Shown piece after piece: positions 34,814 through 41,199 of a DNA stretch of 41,199 nucleotides. Made by a program: the position numbers and the translations under genes. Source of the DNA: Curtobacterium luteum (GTDB taxonomy: Bacteria > Actinomycetota > Actinomycetes > Actinomycetales > Microbacteriaceae); contig NZ_LDQC01000095.1 of NCBI RefSeq assembly GCF_001475545.1, forward strand, positions 1 through 41,199. The letters run 5' to 3'. How positions within the stretch are numbered: the first letter of the stretch is position 1; each line of letters begins with the position of its first letter. The notes beneath the pieces are model-generated. The model ran no database searches. It was not told where the DNA came from and saw only the letters and a program-made list of their open reading frames with translations.

Positions 34814-35518
34814 ATGCCCGTCCCCACCACCCCCATCGGACGCGTCCTCGTCACCGGCGGCGCCTCCGGCCTCGGCGCGGCGGTCGTCGCTGCCGTCACC
34901 GAGGCCGGCGGCACCCCCGTCGTGCTCGACCTCGCCGTCGACGCCGTGCCGGAGGGCGTCGACGCCGTCGCGGTCGACGTCACGGACACCGCCGCGACCG
35001 AGCAGGCGGTCCGGGACGCCGCGGAGCGCCACGGCGGTCTCGACGCGGTCGTCACCGCTGCCGGGATCGACAAGCCGGCCCCGATCGGCGGTATCTCGTC
35101 CGGCGACTGGGAGCGCATCGTCGCCGTGAACCTCCTCGGCACCGCCGCGGTCGTCCGCGCCGCGCTGCCCGCCCTCGAGGCCTCGCACGGCCGGGTCGTC
35201 ACGATCTCCTCGTCGCTGGCCCTGCGCGGCGTCGGCGACGGCACCGCCTACTCGGCGTCGAAGTTCGGCGTCCGCGGGTTCTCCCAGGCACTCGCCGCGG
35301 AGACCGGCGGTCGCGTCGGCGTCACGAACGTGATCCCGGCGGGCATGCGCACGAACTTCTTCGCCGACCGCACCGAGCAGTACAAGCCGGGTCCGGACGC
35401 GCAGCTCATCGAGCCGGAGTACGTCGCGAACGCGATCGTCTTCGCCCTCGCGCAGCCCGCGGGCTGCGAGATCCGCGAGCTGTCGATCATGCCGGCGACC
35501 GAGCCGAGCTGGCCGTAG
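34814..35518 (+). CDS. Classical short-chain dehydrogenase/reductase
   Basis: 234 aa. Cofactor loop TGGASGLGAAV at 14-24, catalytic Ser in ISSSLALRG and YSASK (Tyr-x-x-x-Lys). The start is the second ATG at 34814, which is 5 nt after AAAGGA; the ATG at 34808 touches it. This is a classical SDR, clearly shorter than and different from HldD, the ~310-aa extended SDR that epimerises ADP-heptose. Its position between two hldE genes suggests a sugar or sugar-alcohol substrate, but no reaction can be assigned. VIPAGMRTNFFADRTEQYKPG and ELSIMP near the C-terminus are typical of the family. Confidence 0.9.
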   Translation: MPVPTTPIGRVLVTGGASGLGAAVVAAVTEAGGTPVVLDLAVDAVPEGVDAVAVDVTDTAATEQAVRDAAERHGGLDAVVTAAGIDKPAPIGGISSGDWERIVAVNLLGTAAVVRAALPALEASHGRVVTISSSLALRGVGDGTAYSASKFGVRGFSQALAAETGGRVGVTNVIPAGMRTNFFADRTEQYKPGPDAQLIEPEYVANAIVFALAQPAGCEIRELSIMPATEPSWP

Positions 35519-35534
35519 GCGTCACCCGGGCGTG

Positions 35535-35612
35535 GTGGTCGCGACCACGTGACGGACGGGAGGCGCGGTGCCGGCTGGCACCGCGCCTCCCGTCCGTGGT
35601 CGCGTCGCGACC
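35535..35612. terminator. Bidirectional terminator with flanking palindromes
   Basis: The core is a perfect 21-bp stem, 35552-35572 with 35577-35597, around GGCT (arm begins ACGGACGGGAGGCGCGG). It serves the convergent SDR and GT9-C genes. On the left is the palindrome GTGGTCGCGACCAC (35535-35548) and on the right GGTCGCGTCGCGACC (35598-35612). The CGCGACC of the left can alternatively pair with the GGTCGCG of the right, lengthening the main stem past a 5-nt bulge. Confidence 0.85.
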
Positions 35613-35620
35613 CGGTGCTG

Positions 35621-35900
35621 TCAGCGACCCAGCACGACCGGCGGTGTCGCGACGCGACCGTCAGCGTCGCCGTGGGACCGTCAGCGCCCCCGTGCGACCG
35701 CCAGTGTCGCGACGCGACCGTCAGCGTCGCCGTGCGACCGCCAGCGCGCCGTGCGACCGCCAGCGCCCCCGTGCCGACCGCCAGTGTCGCGACGCGACCG
35801 TCAGCGTCGCCGTGCGACCGTCAGCGTCGCCGTGCGACCGTCAGCGTCGCGACGCGACCGTCAGCGTCACCGTGCGACCGTCAGCGTCGCGGCGCAACCG
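35621..35900. repeat. Fourteen-unit 20-bp minisatellite
   Basis: Units of the form TCAGCGTCGCCGTGCGACCG repeat with a 20-bp period from 35621 to 35900. One unit is 19 bp (35741-35759) and the next is 21 bp, restoring the register. Variant units contain GTCGCGACGC, giving the perfect palindrome GCGTCGCGACGC. The first unit is degenerate. The last unit (35881-35900) is the final 20 nt of the GT9-C coding sequence including its stop codon. The 35519-35880 gap holds only this array and the terminator. Confidence 0.92.
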
Positions 35901-36975
35901 TCGCCAGCAGGTCGGCGACGTCCGCCAGCACGACCTCGGGTGTGACCTCGTCGACGAAGGACGGGTCGTGCTCGCAGCGTTCGGCCGTCCACCCGACCTG
36001 CGTGACGTCGATCCCGCACACCGGGCACCGGGTGACGTAGGACATGTGGACGCGGTGGCGTCCGCGGTCGAACGGACCCGCGTTCACGACGTTGCCGAAC
36101 CAGAACACACCGACCGTGGGCGTGCCGACCGCGACCGCGAGGTGCCGCGGCCCGGAGTCGTCACCGACCATGACGTCGGCAGCGGCGAGCACCACGGGCA
36201 GCTCGGTCAGGGGCAGGGCGTCCACGAGGTCGTGCAGGCGCGCGGGGTCACCGAGCTCGGCGCGGATCGCATCGGCCGCCACCCGGTCCGAGGCGTCCCC
36301 GACCAGGAGGACGTCGTCCCCCGCCGCCAGTCGTGCCCGCGCGATCGCCGCGAACCGCTCCGGGCTCCAGCGGCGGCGCGGGTCCGTCGCTCCCGGGTGC
36401 AGTGCGACGAGCCGGTCCGCGACCCCCAGCCGCTCACGGACCGCGGCCCGCTCCGGCTCCGTGACGAGCACGCGCGGATCGAGCGTCACCGGAGCGGCCC
36501 CGGCGAGCGAGACGACCTCGAGCCCGCGGACCACCTCGTGCTGGTAGTAGACGTAGCGGACCCAGCGTTCGAGGACCTCGGCGTCCTCCGTGGCGGTGCC
36601 GACGGTGTGGCGGGCCCCGAGACCGAGGAGGAACGGGTTGGAGTTCCGGCCACCACCGTGGAGCTGCACCGCCAGGTCGAAGCGTCCGCGCGTCCGGGCG
36701 TAGAACTCCTCCCGGCTCGGCGCTCCGTCACCGGAGTCCCGGACACCCGTCGCGATCGGCAGTTCCTCGAAGGCGTGCACGGACGCGGTCCGACCGGCGA
36801 GCACCGCGGGCGCGACCGGGGTGCCGAGCAGGGTGACCCGGGCGTCCGGGTACGCGGCGGCGAGGGCGTCGATCGCGGGCAGGGCGAACAGCAGGTCTCC
36901 GAGTCCCCCGCCCCGCAGCACCGCGACCTCGTGGACGTCGTCGAAGCGGGGACCACCGTTGCCGATCAGTTGCAC
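35881..36975 (-). CDS. Glycosyltransferase family 9 C
   Basis: 364 aa from the GTG at 36975; TAGACC ends 7 nt before it and no Shine-Dalgarno is present, so leaderless. GT9 signatures: VLRGGGLGDLLFALPAIDAL, ALHPGATDPRRRWSPERFAAI and GDDSGPRHLAVAVGTPTVGVFW. A C-terminal CPVCGIDV...ERCEHD cluster of three Cys and a His suggests a structural metal site, seen in some actinobacterial GT9 proteins. Convergent with the SDR and divergent from the aldehyde dehydrogenase. The last 20 nt are the terminal unit of the minisatellite. Confidence 0.88.
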   Translation of the reverse strand: MQLIGNGGPRFDDVHEVAVLRGGGLGDLLFALPAIDALAAAYPDARVTLLGTPVAPAVLAGRTASVHAFEELPIATGVRDSGDGAPSREEFYARTRGRFDLAVQLHGGGRNSNPFLLGLGARHTVGTATEDAEVLERWVRYVYYQHEVVRGLEVVSLAGAAPVTLDPRVLVTEPERAAVRERLGVADRLVALHPGATDPRRRWSPERFAAIARARLAAGDDVLLVGDASDRVAADAIRAELGDPARLHDLVDALPLTELPVVLAAADVMVGDDSGPRHLAVAVGTPTVGVFWFGNVVNAGPFDRGRHRVHMSYVTRCPVCGIDVTQVGWTAERCEHDPSFVDEVTPEVVLADVADLLATVAPRR

Positions 36976-37094
36976 CGGTCCAGGTCTACCCACCCGGGGC
37001 CGACAGTCCGGCACCGGATGGACGAGAAGCGCGGATCCGTGACCGTGCCCAGGGCCGTCCGAGGAACGTGCGAGTCCCGCACGGAAGGACCCGC
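36976..37094. promoter_or_regulatory. Divergent control region of GT9-C and the dehydrogenase
   Basis: On the minus strand TAGACC (36988 to 36983) is the probable -10 of GT9-C. For the plus-strand gene, GGAAGGA lies 5 nt before the ATG; no convincing promoter was identified. Confidence 0.4.
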
Positions 37095-38513
37095 ATGACC
37101 CTCGCCGCCCCACGCACCGCCCCCGCCACGACCGGCTCCGGCTCGTCCGACATCGTCGTGACCGACCCGGTCGACGGCTCCGTCGCCTCGACCACCGCTC
37201 GTGCCACCGCCGAGGACGTGCGGGACGCCGTCGCACGGGCCCGCGCGGCTGCACCGGCCTGGCGTCGGACGGCCCCCGCGGAGCGTGGGGCGCTGCTCCG
37301 GGCCGCGGCCGAGCACCTCCGCCAGCACACCGACGAACTCGCAGCGCTGAACACGCGCGAGACGGGGAAGGTCCCCGGGGACGCGCGCGGTGGGGTCGAG
37401 GCCGGGATCGGCACGCTCCTGCAGTACGCGGAACTCGGACCCGTGCACCGGGGCGAGTCGCTCCGTGGCCAGCACGGCGCCGCCGACTGGACCGTGCCGC
37501 ACCCCCGCGGCGTCGTCCTCGCCCTGACACCCTGGAACGACCCGGTCGCGGTGGCGTGCGGGATCCTCGGCGCGGCGATCGTCACCGGCAACACCGTGGT
37601 GCACAAGGGCTCCGAGCGCAGCCCCGCGACCATCGCCCGTCTGAACGACCTCCTCGCCGAGGTCCTGCCCGACGGCGTCCTCGTCGGGGTCGACGGCGAC
37701 GCGGCCACGGGCGAACTCCTGCTCGAGCAGGACGGCATCGACGTGTACGCGCACGTCGGCTCGACCGCGACCGGCGACCGACTGACCGAGGTCGCCGCCA
37801 GCACCCGCGCCCACGTCGTGCGGGAGAACGGCGGGAACGACGCCGTCGTCGTCGACGCCGACGTCGACCCCGCGTGGGCAGCGGCGCAGGTGGCGCTCGG
37901 GGCCTTCGCGAACACGGGCCAGATCTGCACGAGCGTCGAGCGAGTGTACGTCCACCGTGCGGTCGCCGACGCCTTCGTCGCCGCACTCGTCGCCGAGGCC
38001 GACCGCCGCACCACGGCACCCTCCGCCGAGTACGGCCCGCTCGTCGACGACCGGATGCGGGACGCCGTGCACGCGCAGGTCCGTGACGCCGTCGACCGCG
38101 GTGCCGTGCTCCGCACCGGTGGTGTCGTCCCCGACGGACCCGGATCGGCGTACCCGGCCACCGTGCTCACCGGGGTCACCGACGCCATGACCGTGATGAC
38201 CGAGGAGACCTTCGGCCCGGTCGCCCCGGTCCGCGTCGTCGACTCGTTCGACGAGGGCCTCCGGCTCGCCGCCGCCGACCGCTACGGGCTCGCGGCGACG
38301 GTGCTCACGAACGACACCGGCAACGCGCTCCGGGCCGCGGCGGAACTGCCGGTCGGCACCGTCAAGGTGAACGCCGTCTTCGGCGGCGCCCCGGGCGGCA
38401 GCGCCGAGCCCCGCGGCGCGTCCGGCTCCGGGTTCGGGTACGGCCCACACCTCCTCGACGAGCTCACCACCACGACCGTCGTCCACCTCGAGCCCGCCGG
38501 CGGTGTCCGGTGA
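37095..38513 (+). CDS. NAD(P)-dependent aldehyde dehydrogenase
   Basis: 472 aa from the ATG after GGAAGGA. ALDH superfamily: VVLALTPWNDPVAVACGILGAAIVTGNTVVHKGSERSP is the cofactor region, the general base Glu is in RENGGND (in place of ELGGK), and the nucleophile Cys is in NTGQICTSVERVYV. EETFGPVAPVRVV and YGLAATVLTND complete the pattern. Oxidises an aldehyde to the acid. In this cluster it may work on a sugar-derived aldehyde, but nothing in the sequence fixes the substrate. Its stop overlaps the hldE start (GTGA). Confidence 0.9.
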   Translation: MTLAAPRTAPATTGSGSSDIVVTDPVDGSVASTTARATAEDVRDAVARARAAAPAWRRTAPAERGALLRAAAEHLRQHTDELAALNTRETGKVPGDARGGVEAGIGTLLQYAELGPVHRGESLRGQHGAADWTVPHPRGVVLALTPWNDPVAVACGILGAAIVTGNTVVHKGSERSPATIARLNDLLAEVLPDGVLVGVDGDAATGELLLEQDGIDVYAHVGSTATGDRLTEVAASTRAHVVRENGGNDAVVVDADVDPAWAAAQVALGAFANTGQICTSVERVYVHRAVADAFVAALVAEADRRTTAPSAEYGPLVDDRMRDAVHAQVRDAVDRGAVLRTGGVVPDGPGSAYPATVLTGVTDAMTVMTEETFGPVAPVRVVDSFDEGLRLAAADRYGLAATVLTNDTGNALRAAAELPVGTVKVNAVFGGAPGGSAEPRGASGSGFGYGPHLLDELTTTTVVHLEPAGGVR

Positions 38514-40000
38514 CCGCCGACGTGCGCCTCGTCCGCGAACTCGTGGGTCGCATCGACGACCGCGAGCCGCTCGTCGTCGTGATCGGCGACGGCATCCTCG
38601 ACCGCTGGACCGTCGGCGAGGCCGAGCGGGTCTCACGCGAGGCCCCGGCCCCGATCGTCCGTGTCACCGAGAGCATCGCGGTGCCGGGTGGCGCGGCCAA
38701 CACCGCCGTGAACGCCCGCGCGCTCGGCGCCCGGGTCCGCATGGTCGGGTACGTGGGCGACGACGAGTCCGGTCGGACCCTGCGCGACCGGCTGACGGCG
38801 GCCGGCGTCGACACGTCCTTCCTCGTGGAGGTCACCGGAGCCCGCACCACCACGAAGGACCGGGTCGTCGGCGGGGACCGCGTCGTTGTCCGGGTCGACG
38901 ACATCGCCGCGCCGCCGGACGATGCCGCCCGGGCACGATTCGGCGAGGCCGTCGCCCGTGCCGTCCGCTGTGCCGATGCCGCGGTGGTGTGCGACTACGG
39001 CCTCGGGGTCGACCCGGAGACCGTCGTCCCGATGCTCGACCGGGACCGTCCGGCAGCCGTCGTCGTGGACGCGCACGACCTGACGCGCTGGGCCGGACTC
39101 CGGCCGGACCTCGTGACACCGAACGCCGGCGAGACCACGGCACTGCTGGCCCGCTCCGGCGTGGACGGAGCCGCTGCCACCCTCGGCCAGGGCTCTGCAC
39201 GTGTCGCCGCGGTCGTCGACGCCCGCGACACGCTCCTCGCCGCCACCGGGGCCCGTGCCGCCGTCGTGACCCTCGACCGCGACGGGACCGTGCTGCTCGA
39301 ACCCGACACCGACCAGGCCTTCCGGACCCGTGCGACGCCCGCCGCGGAGCAACAGGCGTCCGGGGCCGGCGACACGTTCTGCGCCGGGGCGACCGTGGCG
39401 CTCGCCGTCGGCGCCGACCGTCGGCAGGCCGTGTCGTTCGCCCAGGCCGCCGCCGACGTCGTCGTCCGCGAGGCCGGCACCTCCGTGTGCTCGGCGCGTG
39501 CGCTGGTCGACTCCGTCACCGCGCCGGCCGAGACCGTCGTGGACCACGACGAACTCGCCGACGCCGTCGCCGCAGCCCGCGCGGCCGGTCGCCGCATCGT
39601 GTTCACGAACGGCTGCTTCGACGTCGTCCATCGTGGGCACACGACGTACCTGCGGCAGGCGAGCGAGCTCGGCGACCTGCTCGTCGTCGCGCTCAACGAC
39701 GACGACTCCGTGCGCCGGTTGAAGGGTCCCGAGCGGCCGATCAACACCGCCGAGGACCGCGCTGGCGTCCTCGCGGCCCTCGCGTGCGTCGACCTCGTCA
39801 CCGTCTTCGCGACCGACACGCCCATCCCGTTGCTCCGGCGCATCCGGCCCGACGTCTACGTCAAGGGCGGGGACTACTCCCCCGAGATGCTCTCCGAGAC
39901 CGCGGTGGTGCGCGAGTACGGCGGCGAGGTCGTCATGGTCGACTACGTCGCGGAGCACTCCACGACCGCGGTCGTGCGGCGCATCCGCGAATCCTCGTGA
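38510..40000 (+). CDS. hldE: Bifunctional heptose kinase/adenylyltransferase HldE, canonical copy
   Basis: 496 aa. Kinase half (1 to about 335): APAPIVRVTE, PGGAANTAVNARALGARVRMVGYVGDDESG and SGAGDTFCAG, all as in proteobacterial HldE. Nucleotidyltransferase half (about 345-496): FTNGCFDVVHRGHTTYLRQA (HRGH), LKGPERPINTAEDR, VYVKGGDY and HSTTAVVRRI. The enzyme phosphorylates heptose 7-phosphate at C1 and, after GmhB, transfers AMP from ATP to give ADP-D-glycero-beta-D-manno-heptose. GTG start overlaps the dehydrogenase stop. Second hldE in 7 kb. Confidence 0.93.
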   Translation: MTADVRLVRELVGRIDDREPLVVVIGDGILDRWTVGEAERVSREAPAPIVRVTESIAVPGGAANTAVNARALGARVRMVGYVGDDESGRTLRDRLTAAGVDTSFLVEVTGARTTTKDRVVGGDRVVVRVDDIAAPPDDAARARFGEAVARAVRCADAAVVCDYGLGVDPETVVPMLDRDRPAAVVVDAHDLTRWAGLRPDLVTPNAGETTALLARSGVDGAAATLGQGSARVAAVVDARDTLLAATGARAAVVTLDRDGTVLLEPDTDQAFRTRATPAAEQQASGAGDTFCAGATVALAVGADRRQAVSFAQAAADVVVREAGTSVCSARALVDSVTAPAETVVDHDELADAVAAARAAGRRIVFTNGCFDVVHRGHTTYLRQASELGDLLVVALNDDDSVRRLKGPERPINTAEDRAGVLAALACVDLVTVFATDTPIPLLRRIRPDVYVKGGDYSPEMLSETAVVREYGGEVVMVDYVAEHSTTAVVRRIRESS

Positions 40001-40854
40001 CCGCGCGCTGGTCCGGCGACTGGGCGCGGCCCCGGGTCGACGGGACAGCGCCCGCGGTCGACGTCCTGGTACCGACGGTCGGCCGGTCCGCCGAGCTCGC
40101 GACCACGCTCGCCGGGCTCGCCGCACAGGTCGACGTCGACCTGCGGCTGGTCCTGAGCGACCAGTCCGCGGACGGGGACGCCGCCTCCCGGCCGGCGGTC
40201 GCCGCCATGCTCCGCGTCCTGGAGGCACAGGGCCGGCCCGTCACCCTCCTCACCCACCACGAGCGGCTGGGGCTCGCAGAGCACCGGCACTTCCTGCTCG
40301 ACCACGCCTCGGCGCCGACCGTGCTGTTCCTCGACGACGACGTCTGGCTCGAACCGGGCAGCGTGCGGCGGATGCTCGACGCGCTCCGGACGCTCGACTG
40401 CGGCTTCGTGGGCTCGGCGGTGCAGGGGCTGTCGTACCTCGCCGACCGGCGCCCGCACGAGACCGCGGTCTTCGAACCGTGGTCGGACGGCGTCGAGCCG
40501 GAGGTGGTCCGCCGCGGGACCCCGGCGCACGACCGCTGGTCGCTCCACAACGCCGCGAACCTCGCGCACGTCGCCTCGGACCTGGGTGTCGAGCACGGCG
40601 GCTGGGTGCCCTACCGGGTGGCATGGGTCGGCGCCTGCGTCCTGTACGACCGGGAGCGGCTCGAGTCCGTCGGCGGGTTCCGCTTCTGGCCGGAGCTGCC
40701 GCCCGAGCACGCCGGTGAGGACGTCGTCGCGCAGTGGCGGGTGATGGAGCGGTTCGGCGGTGCCGGGATCGTGCCGTCGGGTGCGGTGCACCTGGAGTCC
40801 CCCACCACCGTGACCGACCGGCGCGTGGACGCGCCGGACGTCGTCTTCCGCTGA
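39997..40854 (+). CDS. Glycosyltransferase family 2
   Basis: 285 aa. GT-A fold: VDVLVPTVGRSAELATTLAGL at the N-terminus, VLFLDDDVWLEPG with the DXD metal motif, and PPEHAGEDVVAQWRVMERFGG as the catalytic-base region. No membrane segment, so it acts in the cytoplasm, probably adding one sugar to the glycan. GTGA overlap with hldE. Last gene of the cluster inside the window; followed by repeat-rich DNA. Confidence 0.9.
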   Translation: MTARWSGDWARPRVDGTAPAVDVLVPTVGRSAELATTLAGLAAQVDVDLRLVLSDQSADGDAASRPAVAAMLRVLEAQGRPVTLLTHHERLGLAEHRHFLLDHASAPTVLFLDDDVWLEPGSVRRMLDALRTLDCGFVGSAVQGLSYLADRRPHETAVFEPWSDGVEPEVVRRGTPAHDRWSLHNAANLAHVASDLGVEHGGWVPYRVAWVGACVLYDRERLESVGGFRFWPELPPEHAGEDVVAQWRVMERFGGAGIVPSGAVHLESPTTVTDRRVDAPDVVFR

Positions 40855-40880
40855 GGGCGGAGCTCCGCGCCGTGCGACGT

Positions 40881-41199
40881 CGTTCCCTCAGCGAGTGCGA
40901 TGGCAGGTGAGATCGGGCGTTCCCAGCGGAAACGATCGACGAGGCACGCCCGGATCGACCAGGCACGCCCGGATCGGCCAGGCACGACTGAGTCGACGAA
41001 GCGCGCCCGGATCGACGGGGCCGGGGCGTCGCGTGCGCGATCTGACCCGAGATGCCCGTTCTTTCCCACACCGTGTGCGATGGCAGGCGAGATCGGGCTT
41101 CCTTGGCGGAAGCGATCGACCAGGCACGCCCGAATCCGCCAGGCACGCCCGAATCCGCCAGGCACGCCCGAATCCGCCAGGCACGCCCGAATCTGCCCG
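40881..41199. repeat. Two intergenic blocks 180 bp apart with 19-bp tandem repeats
   Basis: Positions 40881-40960 and 41061-41140 align without gaps at an offset of exactly 180 bp, about 65 of 80 bases identical by eye, around the shared core TGCGATGGCAGG(T/C)GAGAT. Each block runs into a 19-bp tandem array, four units each, of the form CCAGGCACGCCCGAATCCG or ...GGATCGA. The second array continues past the window edge. A small stem is kept with different bases: CGTTCC/GGAAACG at 40918-40935 and GCTTCC/GGAAGC at 41097-41113. No believable gene lies here. Confidence 0.8.

Noticed and set aside
34814..35518. SDR as the missing HldD epimerase
   Set aside because: 234 aa with TGGASGLG and YSASK is a classical SDR; HldD is an extended SDR of about 310 aa with a TGGAGFIG-type loop.
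35621..35900. CRISPR array
   Set aside because: Units are contiguous 20-bp repeats with no unique spacers and no cas genes nearby.
35549..36040. Repeat-encoded open frames across the minisatellite
   Set aside because: A 20-bp unit shifts frame each copy; the frames exist only because stops are rare, and the minus-strand gene ends inside the array.
40250..41184. Minus-strand frames over the right-end repeats, such as 98 and 298 codons
   Set aside because: Low-complexity products of the 19-bp repeats; no ribosome site and they overlap the GT2 gene or the repeat blocks only.

Overview
The window is high-G+C DNA with densely packed genes, many 4-base ATGA/GTGA gene overlaps, frequent GTG starts and -10 boxes of the TANNNT type. 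The gene content (Rel, SecDF/YajC, RuvABC, YebC, PdxST, an Rv2613c-type HIT protein, ThrS, a DUF6412-like protein beside a short YidC paralogue, a LAYTG sortase substrate) points to an actinobacterium, most likely a member of the Microbacteriaceae close to Curtobacterium. The genus is an impression from gene style and order, not a measured result.

Positions 1-13.6 kb are a conserved housekeeping block, all on the minus strand. In transcription order it reads thrS, HIT, pdxS, pdxT, yebC, ruvC, ruvA, ruvB, yajC, secD, secF, a rhodanese, rel. -10 boxes TAGACT or TAGTCT can be seen ahead of thrS, pdxS, yebC, yajC and rel, so the block is several short operons. A 62-bp inverted repeat lies between pdxT and yebC.

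Positions 13.7-28.6 kb are accessory. They hold apt, tandem repeats, two small ORFs with a shared upstream motif, a Clp ATPase gene with an HspR operator (HAIR) and a SigH/SigR-type promoter, ybaK, the DUF6412/YidC pair, a membrane-anchored unknown, an MFS exporter, a secreted sortase-anchored protein with beta-sandwich repeats, a NUDIX hydrolase, a double universal stress protein, a secreted SGNH hydrolase, a PRC-barrel protein and the first GT9 glycosyltransferase.

Positions 27.6-40.9 kb form a heptose/glycan cluster: GT9, gmhB, GT9, GT4, GT4, gmhA, hldE-like, SDR, GT9, aldehyde dehydrogenase, hldE and GT2. Together GmhA, HldE and GmhB would make ADP-D-glycero-beta-D-manno-heptose from sedoheptulose 7-phosphate. 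No HldD epimerase is visible, so the D,D-heptose is the expected donor. The six glycosyltransferases would use it in an unidentified surface glycan of a Gram-positive cell.

The non-coding part is rich in structure. It includes a 20-bp minisatellite (35621-35900) in register with the 3' end of a GT9 gene, a 21-bp-stem bidirectional terminator (35552-35597), two blocks spaced 180 bp apart with 19-bp tandem repeats running off the right end (40881-41199), 9-bp and 17-bp arrays (14401-14526), and several leaderless-type starts. No tRNA, rRNA, IS element, prophage or CRISPR array was seen.
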